A DNA stretch of 54,352 nt. Origin: an uncultured Saprospiraceae bacterium (GTDB lineage: Bacteria > Bacteroidota > Bacteroidia > Chitinophagales > Saprospiraceae). Location: NCBI GenBank assembly GCA_937928405.1, contig CALFWZ010000053.1:1-54352 (forward strand), written 5' to 3'. Under the pieces are notes generated by a model. That model ran no database searches. It worked only from the letters and a program-made list of their open reading frames with translations, and was not told where the DNA came from. Numbering within the stretch: position 1 is the first letter of the stretch; every line of letters begins with the position of its first letter. Positions 17,318 to 26,406 of this stretch are shown piece after piece. A program made the translations under genes and the position numbers.

Positions 17318-17755
17318 GGAAGGAACTTTTTGTTCCTACTTTTTATTACTGCGAAAAATGTTAAATTTTTGCAGGCATTCACCATTGCATTTGCGTTGAA
17401 AACTTACATTGATTTATGGCAGTTTTTTTTTCGAGGAAATTTTAGTGATTTTTTTTTAAACAGGAGCATTTAATTACATTTTTTCACAAATGAATAATAA
17501 AAATAGTACTAATTCGCTATTGCCATTTTTCATTTTCTACCAGTTGATATTTAACAACTATTAAAAGTTCATTTAAAAAAATATTGTTACTTTTTTTATT
17601 GTTACGTTTACGAAAGGCAGTCATAATAATTATTGAAAACAATCTGTCCCCTTCATTTTAAACAACCCCAAAGTTGACATTAATAACATTAATATTCATA
17701 TCTAACCCTCACAAGGATTAGTTATTATTTTCATTTCGTAAAATAAATTTAAATT
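17318..17755. other. AT-rich intergenic region
   Basis: A 438-bp gap, very AT-rich, with runs of T and A and no frame of note. A TTGACATTAATAAC-like stretch lies near 17672, but no matching TAnnTTTG box was found, so the promoter of the lipoprotein gene at 17756 is unplaced. Confidence 0.35.
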
Positions 17756-19318
17756 ATGCAAAAGTCACCTTTTATTTCTGTTTACCGATTATTACAACTT
17801 TTCTTTATTAGTATTCTTTTGGTTTCGCTAAATAGCTGCCAAAATGAAAACTTATTAACTAATGAGGATGAAGATGAAATCACCCACACGAATGTCACTG
17901 CTGAAACCCATGATACAGAAGATGAAGCATGTAGATTAGTACCTGAATTTTGTAAAGAAACTAATGATACACAACTTGGAATAATAGGCAACGACCCTAA
18001 AGCGGGAATTTTAGTAACTATTGGGGATGAAAACTTTCAAGTTTTTCCGATTGAGTTATTTAAAAATTCAAAAGAGCTTGTTGTTCGTAAAGGAGAAGAA
18101 TTATTTATTCTTTCAACGAATAAAAATGAGTATTATACTTCAAATTCGTCAGATTATCAGTTACCTTCCCAATTGTCTAACTTATTTAAGCTTGATTTTG
18201 AAAAAATTATTAATCAAAAACTTTCAATTGAAGAAATAGCAAATAGCTCGGGGGGTACGGTAAAAGAGGTGCTAGGAAGTAGGAAATCTATTGATTTTAC
18301 TAATAGTAACCCACCGCCATCTACTTTATCAACAATAACAACTGAATATTGTACTATCAGATTTGTAGCAAATGTGCAAAATTATGTAAATGAGTTTGCA
18401 TATGGAGGTTACATAACTAATACTACAAATTTAACATCAGCGGTAGAGCAAGCATTCGAAAATTGCCCTAATCTCTATCCTGAGAATTTTTGTAATAGTT
18501 GTAAAGACCCTGTCTGTATTATAGATAATTTGTCTGAGAATTTTAATATCTCAGATTTTGAAAAGACTGTTATTAAGGCTAATTATTTGAGATTGCTTGT
18601 AGGGCTGGAAGATGAGGAGTATAACTTGTTTATTGCAGGTGAACATTCAACTTTGGTTGAAGATTTATATAGTTTATTCTCTGAAGAATCTGCCTGTACC
18701 AATAAAGAAAAAATTATTGAAGCATTTAGTGATGAAAATTGTAACCTAAATACACAAACAAATGAAGAATACACTATTTGTCTTTTAAATAGACTTGGGA
18801 GTGCTTTTAGTGATGTAAACAATACGAAAGTAAGGGTTGAGAATGGCGAAGTTATTGATGTTCTGTCCAACATTCTACCTTATAGCTGTTTCTCGTTTAA
18901 TCTACAATCGACGTTACCCAATAACTATAATACTACTATCTCATACTGGAAGCCAACATTTACTGAAATATCACTAATTCCTTGGGGTTTCAAGATTTAT
19001 GATTTTAAGGTTTCACTCGATATTCGAATCGTATCAATACCTGGTGAGGAATATTGTATCGTACAAAATACGACGGCAGATGCATTCAATAATTCCGTAG
19101 AATCAGCTGTTTCCTTCATTGGTATGGACAAGATTTACAGGCTTAATAATGCAGACGAAGAAGTAGAAATTGCCTTGGAATTTTATCTAGAGCAACAACT
19201 GCTTATAAAATTTCCTTTATCCCCGATTGATAATGTGACCTCTCCAGCAGAAGACCCATCTTTAGGATTTCCTCTGATTAGTACTATTCCTGGTCAAGCA
19301 GATGATTGTTGTGGGTAG
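17756..19318 (+). CDS. acidic lipoprotein of unknown function
   Basis: A 520-residue exported lipoprotein. A hydrophobic leader ends in the lipobox LNSC (Cys28), and an acidic stretch NEDEDE follows within ten residues, as often seen in surface-exposed Bacteroidota lipoproteins. The mature protein is acidic and holds many cysteines (EFCKE, FCNSCKDPVC, NENCNL-like), ending in DDCCG. A central segment (about 245-330) is helical and reads like the linker region of lipoproteins that carry variable C-terminal domains. The last 120 residues are beta-rich and could be a separate module. Composition is more AT-rich and Asn-rich than in neighbouring housekeeping genes. The small gene at 19451 follows after 132 bp. 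A toxin/immunity-type arrangement is possible but unproven. Confidence 0.6.
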   Translation: MQKSPFISVYRLLQLFFISILLVSLNSCQNENLLTNEDEDEITHTNVTAETHDTEDEACRLVPEFCKETNDTQLGIIGNDPKAGILVTIGDENFQVFPIELFKNSKELVVRKGEELFILSTNKNEYYTSNSSDYQLPSQLSNLFKLDFEKIINQKLSIEEIANSSGGTVKEVLGSRKSIDFTNSNPPPSTLSTITTEYCTIRFVANVQNYVNEFAYGGYITNTTNLTSAVEQAFENCPNLYPENFCNSCKDPVCIIDNLSENFNISDFEKTVIKANYLRLLVGLEDEEYNLFIAGEHSTLVEDLYSLFSEESACTNKEKIIEAFSDENCNLNTQTNEEYTICLLNRLGSAFSDVNNTKVRVENGEVIDVLSNILPYSCFSFNLQSTLPNNYNTTISYWKPTFTEISLIPWGFKIYDFKVSLDIRIVSIPGEEYCIVQNTTADAFNNSVESAVSFIGMDKIYRLNNADEEVEIALEFYLEQQLLIKFPLSPIDNVTSPAEDPSLGFPLISTIPGQADDCCG

Positions 19319-19450
19319 TTTTAGTATATTTAGTTACCTTAGATTGAAGTTGTTTTAAAATAGATTATTTAGTCGCAGATTGTTAATTGTCAACACTTAA
19401 GCTAAACTTTAAAGTCTATTTTAGAACAATTTCATTAAAAAATATATAAT

Positions 19451-19930
19451 ATGAATGGACTATATATTCACACAAATAAATTTGATGGCTTTAAAACCGA
19501 ATTTGTAAATTTGAAGATGGTGAATATTGATATAGCCGAGAAAAGATGTAGGTTCTTTTCACATATTGGAGAATCCTTGGGGGAACTCGAAATTGAGCGC
19601 ATTGACTCAACAAAAATAATTCTTAAAAATAGCCAAATGGTTTTGTTAAGAAATAACGATGAGAACTACATAACGATGAGAATTACTGATGAATCCAAAG
19701 AAAAGGATTTTTTCTACCAAAGAATAGTTCAGCAAAGCTTTCAAATAGATAAAGAGGAATGCATATTCTCAGACTTAATAAAAATAGTTGACGGTTACCT
19801 TTTTTATTTCCATAAAGGTAAGACAGGTGTACCTTATTATTTATTTCCAGTAATAAATATAGAACATTCTAAATTAGAATATTTAAATCTTCTTCTGGAT
19901 AAAATCGAGTCGCTCAACAGCAGAAAATGA
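19451..19930 (+). CDS. small cytosolic protein of unknown function
   Basis: 159 residues, starting MNGLYIHTNKFDGFK. No signal peptide, no membrane segment and no cysteine cluster (two Cys). Alternating beta-strand-like blocks (MVNIDIAEKRCRFFSH, YLFYFHKGKTGVPYYLF) suggest a compact mixed fold. No family recognised. It lies 132 bp downstream of the acidic lipoprotein in the same direction, without an intervening terminator, and shares its AT-rich composition. Position and size would suit an immunity or accessory protein to that lipoprotein (inference only). Confidence 0.55.
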   Translation: MNGLYIHTNKFDGFKTEFVNLKMVNIDIAEKRCRFFSHIGESLGELEIERIDSTKIILKNSQMVLLRNNDENYITMRITDESKEKDFFYQRIVQQSFQIDKEECIFSDLIKIVDGYLFYFHKGKTGVPYYLFPVINIEHSKLEYLNLLLDKIESLNSRK

Positions 19931-20037
19931 ATTGAATGTTCACTACGAACTTTACATAATAGAATTTTCTTATTAAAATGGCTATTTGTATTATAATTCA
20001 TAGAATTTCAAACCTTAAAATTCAATAGACATATATT

Positions 20038-20126
20038 TCAAAACAAAAAAAGCAATTCTTCTAATAATTGCCATATTTTTTATAAAAGCCACAACAGTTC
20101 TTGCCACTCACCAACTAGGCTCAGAA
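20038..20126 (+). pseudogene. disrupted signal-peptide segment of the following gene
   Basis: Reading from 20038 gives S-K-T-K-K-A-I-L-L-I-I-A-I-F-L then a stop (TAA at 20083). The frame of the following gene picks up at I-K-A-T-T-V-L-A-T-H-Q-L-G. Adding one T to the T5 run at 20077-20081 would join them into a textbook leader (KKAILLIIAIFF...VLA). No ATG, GTG or TTG is present at the expected start either. This is either a real inactivating change or a homopolymer sequencing error combined with an unusual start. Confidence 0.6.
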
Positions 20127-21695
20127 ATGTATTACGAATACATTGGGGAAGGAGCATGGCCAAATTCAAAAATATTTAAATTTTTCGTTGTCACTTATAT
20201 AAGTTGTTCAGAAAATCTAACAGGATTACCACTTACAATTATTCCTGTAGATTCTGAGTTGCGTGAACTTAGATCTTTGCTTGCGGATAGTATTCAACCA
20301 TTTCTTTATAATAAAGTTGAATGCAATAACAGATCAATGGATCAATGTTTTAAAAAGTATTCTTTTTCAGATACTATTTCGTTGCGATATGATTTTTTAC
20401 CTTATGATATTATTACCCAAACTTGCTGTAGAATTCCTACCATTGATAACCTTATCTCTCCTGGAATGACGGGAATTATGACAAACATTACTATAGATGA
20501 GAAAATTTTCGATGCTAATAATACAAGTCCTAAAATAACAAATACAGCTTTGCTTAGTTTTTGTGTTGGTGAACCAGTTGACTTTAAATACAATATTATC
20601 GAAGAAGATGGAGATGAAGTGATTTTTTCGCTTTGCGCACCATTAGGAAAAAGTCCTGGTTTTCCGATTGTATTAGGTGCTCCTTATCCAAATGTTCAAT
20701 TCCTTCAACCAATTTATAGTGCAGATTTTCCACTTGGCCAAGGAAATTTAGCAATTGATTCAAGCACAGGTCAATTATATGGGACTCCTGATTTGATTGG
20801 AAATTTTGTTTTAGGAATTTGTATGGAAGAATATCGAGATGGTGTTTTTTTAGGAACAACAATACAAGACATTACATTATCTGTTGTGGCCTGTTCACCA
20901 TCTTTTCAAGCTGAAATTGAAGCCATAGCTTTCGATGATGCTGGAAAAAGTATTTACCATCTTTGTAACGAGTCCAATCTCACATTTCAAAACCTTAGTA
21001 GTCTTACCGGATCAATCACCGACTATAAATGGTTCATTGACCACCCAGACCAACCAATGACAAGTACCCTAGAAAATCCAACCTTCACCTTTGACCAATC
21101 TGGAACATTTAATGGTCACATGGTTGTGAATCCAGATAGTCTTTGTAGTGATACCGCATTTTTTGTTGTGGAAGTGTCGGAAATTGCTGCTGACTTTGAT
21201 TGGGTAGTTTCCATAAATGACCAATTTTTGCCAGAAGTGCAACTTGTAGATCATTCAGTTGGTGCAGTCGCTTGGGATTGGAAAATTTCATCTGATCCTT
21301 TAACATACATCGAATCCAATTTTATCTATGAATTTGATACTTATGGCTCACAAGAAATTTCTTTAATTGTAGAGGATATTAATGATTGTAAGGACACTAG
21401 CAATCAAGTTATTAAAATCCCATATCCAAGTACTTACTTCCTTCCAAATGCTTTCACTCCAAATGGAGATGGACTTAATGATGAATTTATTGGCGTGGGT
21501 TTTACAGAAGCTATTTCTGATTTTAGTCTACAGATATTTAATCGTTGGGGAACATTGATTTTTTCCTCTAATAGTCCTGAAACCGGATGGACAGGAGAAG
21601 ACCTTTCCTCTGGAATATACATTTATAAAGTCTCTTTTATCCAACCAAATGGTGAATTATTTTTGAATCAAGGAGAGGTAGCATTAGTCAGGTAA
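20127..21695 (+). CDS. T9SS cargo with PKD-like domains and gliding-associated tail, N-terminus broken
   Basis: 522 residues from the first available ATG, but this ATG lies inside the mature domain. The sequence just upstream in frame (ATHQLGSE) is the hallmark mature N-terminus (ATHxxGxE) of a common Bacteroidota surface-protein family, and its signal peptide is out of frame (see 20038-20126). Residues 1-250 form that N-terminal region, with Cys pairs and a GNLAIDSSTGQLYGTP cadherin/Ig-like strand pattern. Two PKD-like domains follow (about 285-350 and 355-430). The type B tail is at 437-522: FLPNAFTPNGDGLNDEF, LQIFNRWG, GIYIYKVSF and final GEVALVR. As written the protein could not be exported, so it may be a recent pseudogene. 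Otherwise it resembles the cargo at 13611. Confidence 0.72.
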   Translation: MYYEYIGEGAWPNSKIFKFFVVTYISCSENLTGLPLTIIPVDSELRELRSLLADSIQPFLYNKVECNNRSMDQCFKKYSFSDTISLRYDFLPYDIITQTCCRIPTIDNLISPGMTGIMTNITIDEKIFDANNTSPKITNTALLSFCVGEPVDFKYNIIEEDGDEVIFSLCAPLGKSPGFPIVLGAPYPNVQFLQPIYSADFPLGQGNLAIDSSTGQLYGTPDLIGNFVLGICMEEYRDGVFLGTTIQDITLSVVACSPSFQAEIEAIAFDDAGKSIYHLCNESNLTFQNLSSLTGSITDYKWFIDHPDQPMTSTLENPTFTFDQSGTFNGHMVVNPDSLCSDTAFFVVEVSEIAADFDWVVSINDQFLPEVQLVDHSVGAVAWDWKISSDPLTYIESNFIYEFDTYGSQEISLIVEDINDCKDTSNQVIKIPYPSTYFLPNAFTPNGDGLNDEFIGVGFTEAISDFSLQIFNRWGTLIFSSNSPETGWTGEDLSSGIYIYKVSFIQPNGELFLNQGEVALVR

Positions 21696-21750
21696 AAAAT
21701 GGTTGTAATATTTCTAGTGGTCAACTAAAGAGTGACGCCCCACAATCCTT

Positions 21751-22638
21751 CTACCGTTCTGCTAACCACTGCACCATCAACTTCCTCAAATCATTATCAA
21801 AAAAATTCCAACTTCCTACATCCAAATGCGTACCTTCCGGAAGGATATAAATCGTTAAATTTTCAGCTTGTCGTTCGGATATTTTTTTAATAAAAGCCTC
21901 CGCAGAGCGGTAGGCAACCAATCCATCTTTGGTACCGTGCACCATCAACACAGGGAGTGTTTCTTCAGGTTGTAGATAATTAATGGGACTGGCATTTTTA
22001 AACGCTGGATCAGCGGAACTACCTGCATAAAACCAACGTACAGGACTTGGATACATCAACGATAAATCTAGTGCTGCTCCAAATAGTAAGATGCCTGAAA
22101 AAATGATAGGATCGACATTTAGAGCTTCCAGCTTTACCCGGTCGTAGGCTAGCAAGGCCGCTAAATTGCCGCCAGCCGAGGTACCGCCTAAAATTATTTT
22201 ATGATTGGCTATCTCTAATTCTTTCATCACTTCTAGAATCTCCAAAAATCCAGCATCTAAATCTGCTCTTATTTCAGGATAACCATAGAAGGGAATCCGC
22301 CGATAAGAAGGCATAAAAACATGATAGCCTCGCTTGGTAAAAAAAGCAGCGTTGAGTTTAAACATCTCTGGACTTCCTAGACTCCAGCCGCCGCCATGAA
22401 AAAAAATGACTACTTGTTTTTTTTCAACTTCATTTTCTGAGGGCGGAAAATGCAAAAAATACTGTTTGGTATCGGTACCATAAGAATGCCGATAAAAGTC
22501 AATTGATCCGGGACGATTTTTAAACAGACGATAATGAAAAACGGGGAGATGCAACAATTCATGCAGAAGGGTCCCACGGATCATCAGTCCGACAAAGACA
22601 ATCAACATCAGAATCATCAAAGAGAAATAGAATAACAA
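21751..22638 (-). CDS. alpha/beta-hydrolase esterase, membrane-anchored
   Basis: A 295-residue serine hydrolase of the hormone-sensitive-lipase/carboxylesterase type. An N-terminal hydrophobic helix (LMILMLIVFVGLMI) anchors it. HGGGW (81-85) forms the oxyanion hole, GGTSAGG places the nucleophile at Ser154, HGTKDGLV gives Asp238 and EGTHLD gives His271, so the triad is complete. The substrate is likely a short-chain ester, but this is not determined. The start is uncertain: TTG at 22638 gives the full helix, while ATG at 22617 would shorten it by seven residues. It lies 42 bp after the small gene at 22681 on the same strand and probably shares its promoter at 23193-23224. Confidence 0.85.
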   Translation of the reverse strand: MLFYFSLMILMLIVFVGLMIRGTLLHELLHLPVFHYRLFKNRPGSIDFYRHSYGTDTKQYFLHFPPSENEVEKKQVVIFFHGGGWSLGSPEMFKLNAAFFTKRGYHVFMPSYRRIPFYGYPEIRADLDAGFLEILEVMKELEIANHKIILGGTSAGGNLAALLAYDRVKLEALNVDPIIFSGILLFGAALDLSLMYPSPVRWFYAGSSADPAFKNASPINYLQPEETLPVLMVHGTKDGLVAYRSAEAFIKKISERQAENLTIYILPEGTHLDVGSWNFFDNDLRKLMVQWLAER

Positions 22639-22680
22639 TTGTTTTATGGATTTGAGTTCAAAACATTTTTTATGCAGCTA

Positions 22681-23166
22681 TTACTTTACATTTCGTAAGC
22701 CTTCCAAAGTAGCAAATAATGCTCCCTTTGAAATAAGACAACCCGCTTCAAGCATCGCGAATAATTCTTTTTCTCGGTTTCCTTTGTAGGGTTTCTCGGC
22801 TTGATATAATTTCAGCTGTGCTCCGGAACTTTTAAACTTCGCCATCATCTCCTCAGACGATTGATCGGTCGTAAAGTCTATATCTTTTGCACCCTCTACA
22901 CTCAAACCAATTAGCTCTATTTTATCTTTTCCACAACGAAAAACCTTGAGGTCATCTTTTAGTTTCATCTCCAAAAACTCTACCCCCATCAAAATTTTCT
23001 CAAACACCAGATCGCTAAATTCTTCTAAATAAGCGTTTACACGCTGTGGATCGCTAGTTTTCATTTTTTCCCAATCTGGACCAGGAATACTGCGGGTTGC
23101 AAGAAATCGGATAAATTCTGTCTCCATTTCAACAAATTCTTCCTTATCCAGTAAACGGTATTTCAT
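22681..23166 (-). CDS. conserved Bacteroidota protein (DUF6495-like)
   Basis: 161 residues from ATG at 23166 (MKYRLLDKEEF). A frame extending 16 codons upstream would overlap the promoter and is rejected. The pattern (DKEEFVEMETEFIRFLA, GPDWEKMK, FSDLVFEKILMGVEFLE, KVFRCGKDKIELIGL) matches my memory of the Bacteroidota family DUF6495, whose function is unknown. Cytosolic, no membrane segment. It is first in a two-gene unit with the esterase, behind a clear promoter. Confidence 0.7.
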   Translation of the reverse strand: MKYRLLDKEEFVEMETEFIRFLATRSIPGPDWEKMKTSDPQRVNAYLEEFSDLVFEKILMGVEFLEMKLKDDLKVFRCGKDKIELIGLSVEGAKDIDFTTDQSSEEMMAKFKSSGAQLKLYQAEKPYKGNREKELFAMLEAGCLISKGALFATLEGLRNVK

Positions 23167-23192
23167 ATTGACTTCCTTTTTTCGTAAAATTG

Positions 23193-23224
23193 CAAAACTA
23201 ACCAAATCCGGCACGTAATGGCAA
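23193..23224 (-). promoter_or_regulatory. promoter of the DUF6495-like/esterase unit
   Basis: Minus-strand TAGTTTTG (CAAAACTA at 23193-23200) with TTG 21 nt upstream (CAA at 23222-23224). The predicted start of transcription is about 20 nt before the ATG at 23166. Confidence 0.6.
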
Positions 23225-23308
23225 TATTTTTCGCCGCAACCTTTTAGAATTCGCCGTCTCTTTACAATCTAGACTCACTGTGATTGCGATCAGGTTAAAT
23301 ATTAACGA

Positions 23309-24379
23309 ATGAAATTATCCTTCTATCTTTTTATCACTTTAACGCTTTTGTCGGCCTGCCGCCCGAACCCTAGTACTCCAACTCCTAAAAGCTCAACTGA
23401 ATTTGTCAAAATATCAGGAGGAACAATGGGTACCACTTACAATTTGACCGTAGCGACCAATGACCCCGAGTCCTTAAAAAAAGAAGTAGATGAATTATTA
23501 ATCGACATTAACGCTGAGGTCAATACGTATCTCGATAGTAGTTTTATCACCCGTTTTAACCGATCAGAAAAAGGACTAACCCTGGCCGGAAAATTTGTCG
23601 GAGCCGATATGCCCAATCGTCATTTCTTGATGAATTATTACCGAGCTAAAATGATCAATGAGCAAACCAACGGTAATTTTGATCCTACCGTGATGCCGTT
23701 GGTCAGCTATTGGGGTTTTGCTAGAGAAAAAAGAGAAGTAACTGTTCGCGATCAACAGAAAATAGATTCACTGCTACAGTATGTAGGGATGGATAAAGTT
23801 AGTCTGGACGAAGGAACTCGATTTTTGTCTAAAACTGCTCCTGGTGTTTCGCTTGATTTTTCGGCCATCGCAAAAGGATATGGTGTAGATGCTATTTGTG
23901 AACTATTCGACCGAAATAAAATGGTTGACTATTACGTTGAGATTGGAGGCGAAGTACGTACTAAGGGAATTAGCCCACGAAAACAACCTTGGATAATTGG
24001 CATCAATACACCAGACCCTAATGCTTCGCTTACGGATCTTAAAGCTCAAGTTAAACTCTCTGGCATGGCCTTAGCATCTTCGGGTAATTACCGCAATTAT
24101 TACGAGGTGGACGGACAAAAATATGGGCACACGATTGACCCCGTCACCGGATTACCAAAGATGACCGATATCTTAAGTGCTTCCATTTTCGCCGAAGACT
24201 GTATGACCGCAGATGCTTACGCTACCGCTTGTATGGTAATCGGGGTAGATGCCGCCTACCAACTCATCAGCAAAATTGATGGCATTGAGGGCTATTTTAT
24301 ATTTGGAAAAGAAGATGGAACGATGGGCGTGAAGTATACAGAAGGAACAACTGCCTTTTTATTGGCAGAAGTAAAATAA
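23309..24379 (+). CDS. apbE: FAD:protein FMN transferase, lipoprotein form
   Basis: Attaches FMN covalently to Thr/Ser of exported flavoproteins such as NqrB/NqrC or RnfG, using FAD and magnesium. 356 residues. Lipobox LSAC (Cys17) anchors it outside the cytoplasmic membrane. Family motifs in order: GGTMGTTYNL (38-47), DPTVMPLVSYWGF, LDFSAIAKGYGVD (FAD/Mg site), VEIGGEVRTKG, HTIDPVTGLP, and DCMTADAYATA near the C-terminus. Length is standard. No flavoprotein target (nqr or rnf) is in the window. A small gap after the divergent promoter at 23193-23224 precedes the ATG at 23309. Confidence 0.94.
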   Translation: MKLSFYLFITLTLLSACRPNPSTPTPKSSTEFVKISGGTMGTTYNLTVATNDPESLKKEVDELLIDINAEVNTYLDSSFITRFNRSEKGLTLAGKFVGADMPNRHFLMNYYRAKMINEQTNGNFDPTVMPLVSYWGFAREKREVTVRDQQKIDSLLQYVGMDKVSLDEGTRFLSKTAPGVSLDFSAIAKGYGVDAICELFDRNKMVDYYVEIGGEVRTKGISPRKQPWIIGINTPDPNASLTDLKAQVKLSGMALASSGNYRNYYEVDGQKYGHTIDPVTGLPKMTDILSASIFAEDCMTADAYATACMVIGVDAAYQLISKIDGIEGYFIFGKEDGTMGVKYTEGTTAFLLAEVK

Positions 24380-24709
24380 AATTAATTCAAAATCAAACTA
24401 AATAGAAATATTGAACATTCAATATTAGGATTGTTCGAAAGAATCTAAAAGAAAAAAATATCCAGTGTTGAACCTGCCGGCAGGCAAGGTATTCAATATT
24501 CAAAAAAAATTCTAAATCAGTTTTCGTAAAAAAAGCTGTCAAAAACTTAAACATGATAAAATTCTTCCAATTAAGCCTTTGTACTTAGATTTTTAGTATT
24601 TCATTTTTATTCGAGATTGGATATTCGAGATTCTTAGTCTCCTCTAAAATCTTTCGAACAACCCTAATTCAATATTCTAACCTTAACCTTTTTAATTAGA
24701 CTAAATACT
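24380..24709. other. intergenic region occupied by a MITE-like element
   Basis: A 330-bp gap almost filled by the element at 24424-24668. The last 40 bp before the exonuclease ATG are AT-rich, with no clear promoter box. Confidence 0.5.
24424..24668. mobile_element. MITE-like element, copy 1 (245 bp)
   Basis: Bounded by terminal inverted repeats of about 25 bp: 24424-24450 begins ATTAGGATTGTTCGAAAGA, and the reverse complement of 24645-24668 begins ATTAGGGTTGTTCGAAAGA. The interior holds the palindrome CCTGCCGGCAGG (24473-24484) and repeated ATTCGAGATTGGATATTC-type words. No coding frame. It shares ends and interior with the copy at 28574-28872. Confidence 0.72.
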
Positions 24710-25531
24710 ATGAAACTCAATCTCAAAAAACCGCTTTGTTTTTTCGACATAGAAGCCACTGGACTCAGCGTTGTTTCCGACCGAATTGTTCAAATTGCCA
24801 TTATCAAATATTTTCCCGATGACCGAGCGCCGATAGCATTAAATGAGCTAATCAACCCTGGCATTCCAATTTCCCAAGAAGCCATGGATGTTCATGGTAT
24901 CACGCCAAAAATGCTTGCCAATAAACCAACCTTCCAACAAGTCGCTAAAAAGATGTACGATTTTATTGGAGATGCGGATCTAGCTGGTTATAATTCTAAT
25001 CGCTTTGATGTACCGATGTTGATGGAAGAATTTTCACGGGTAGGAATAGAATTTTCAATTCAAAAACGGAGACTGATCGACGTGCAGCGGATTTTCTATA
25101 AAATGGAACCACGAACCCTGCGTGCCGCCCTGAAATTTTATTGCCAAAAAGAATTCGAAAATGCACACGATGCACTGGCAGATGTTCGAGCCACCATCGA
25201 TGTTTTTATGGGACAGTTGGAACGATACGCCACCGAAGACTTTCATCAAGATGATGGAACCATTATTCCCACCCCTATTCGCAATGACATTCAAGCGATT
25301 CATGACTTTACCAATGATCTAAATTTTGCGGATGCTACCCAAAAATTTAAATACAATAAAGACGGCGTAATCGTGTTTAATTTTGGGAAACAAGCTGGAC
25401 TCCCAGTTGGCGAAACCCTTTCGAAAGATCGGAATTTTTATAATTGGATTTTAAATAAAGAATTTACTTCACAGGTAAAGCAAATTGTAAAACACGAGGT
25501 CAAGGAATATGAAAAAAATCAAAAACGCTAA
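24710..25531 (+). CDS. DEDDh 3'-5' exonuclease (DnaQ/epsilon-like)
   Basis: 273 residues. The exonuclease fold carries DIEATGL (Asp13, Glu15), VHGIT, NSNRFDVPML (Asp100) and HDALADV (His153, Asp158), so all DEDDh catalytic residues are present. This is the layout of the DNA polymerase III epsilon/RNase T superfamily. The C-terminal ~100 residues (GKQAGLPVGETL, FYNWIL) form the small domain often found in stand-alone Bacteroidota exonucleases. Substrate (DNA proofreading, repair or RNA trimming) is not resolved. Its last 23 bp overlap the start of the following lipoprotein gene. Confidence 0.9.
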   Translation: MKLNLKKPLCFFDIEATGLSVVSDRIVQIAIIKYFPDDRAPIALNELINPGIPISQEAMDVHGITPKMLANKPTFQQVAKKMYDFIGDADLAGYNSNRFDVPMLMEEFSRVGIEFSIQKRRLIDVQRIFYKMEPRTLRAALKFYCQKEFENAHDALADVRATIDVFMGQLERYATEDFHQDDGTIIPTPIRNDIQAIHDFTNDLNFADATQKFKYNKDGVIVFNFGKQAGLPVGETLSKDRNFYNWILNKEFTSQVKQIVKHEVKEYEKNQKR

Positions 25532-26327
25532 TATTTATATTTTCTGGGTGCTATCTGCCTTTTGCCTTTTGGTCGTCCCGTCCGCCTGCCTCGAAAAAGA
25601 AGATGGTTGCCGAGATGTTGACGCTACCAATTTTGCAGCAAACGCAGAGGAGGATTGTGAAGATTGTTGTACTTATCCTAGTATTTTTTTTGAAATTGAC
25701 CACGCCGCAGGAGATACTTCTCTACGCTATGGAGATACCATTATATTTGAGGACAAACTTATTAATATACTAGCCGTCAGTTTCTATATTAATGGACTTT
25801 CACTAACAGGAGCGGACCAAACCATTACCGTCACCGATCAGATCACCTTGACCGATCGAGATGGAAATGAGAACATGACTATCGATGACATTGCAATTAT
25901 CTCACGAGATATTGCTAGCTTTAGTTATGAAATTGGCTCCTTTCGAGGATCAGGCGACTATGTAGAATTGAATTTTCAACAAGGCCTCACGGCCATTCAG
26001 GAGGCCACCAACCCAGCCAGCGTTCCATCTACTCATCCACTTGCCCCTTCAAATGGACTGTTTGATTTACCTGATTCTACCTTTGTTTTTACACAGATAT
26101 CCTTGGTAGATTTGTTAAATGAAGACACTTTAGAATATAATATCAAAAATCCCGTAAACATTAATCTACCTTATACAGTTACCATTGACAGAGGTTTTAA
26201 TCTGACGATTCCAATTAAGGTAGATTATCTAAAGTGGATTGAAGGCATAAATTTTGCGGATAGTGCAGATATAACCCAACAAACTATCGTCGCCAATTTA
26301 TCAAACGCCATTTCTATTCGAGAATAG
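25509..26327 (+). CDS. divergent MbnP-like lipoprotein
   Basis: 272 residues. ATG at 25509 overlaps the exonuclease gene by 23 bp. A hydrophobic leader ends at VPSAC (Cys27, a weak lipobox). A Cys-rich patch follows (DGCRDVDATNFAAN, then EDCCTYP), the first part resembling a short calcium-type Bacteroidota repeat. The body follows the MbnP layout seen in the next gene: a beta-strand INILAVSFYINGLSLTG, a middle segment DYVELNFQQGL, and a C-terminal strand set (LPYTVTIDRGFNLTIPIKVDYLKWI). It lacks the FWDGWSSYIF tryptophan motif of its neighbour. Assignment to the family is by pattern and position. Probably an outer-membrane or periplasmic binding protein working with the adjacent gene products. 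Confidence 0.6.
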   Translation: MKKIKNANIYIFWVLSAFCLLVVPSACLEKEDGCRDVDATNFAANAEEDCEDCCTYPSIFFEIDHAAGDTSLRYGDTIIFEDKLINILAVSFYINGLSLTGADQTITVTDQITLTDRDGNENMTIDDIAIISRDIASFSYEIGSFRGSGDYVELNFQQGLTAIQEATNPASVPSTHPLAPSNGLFDLPDSTFVFTQISLVDLLNEDTLEYNIKNPVNINLPYTVTIDRGFNLTIPIKVDYLKWIEGINFADSADITQQTIVANLSNAISIRE

Positions 26328-26406
26328 GATCCTAAATTTGAAAAATTTATATATATTTGGTGGACAACTTAAATTGCGCTTTCAAAGTGACTAAAATTTA
26401 ATTCAA

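Noticed and set aside
23167..23214. 16-codon N-terminal extension of the DUF6495-like protein
   Set aside because: It would cover the promoter's -7 region and the predicted transcription start; ATG at 23166 fits the family start.
24431..24445. tRNA T-arm-like word (TTCGAA)
   Set aside because: No acceptor stem or anticodon arm around it; it is part of the MITE-like terminal repeat.
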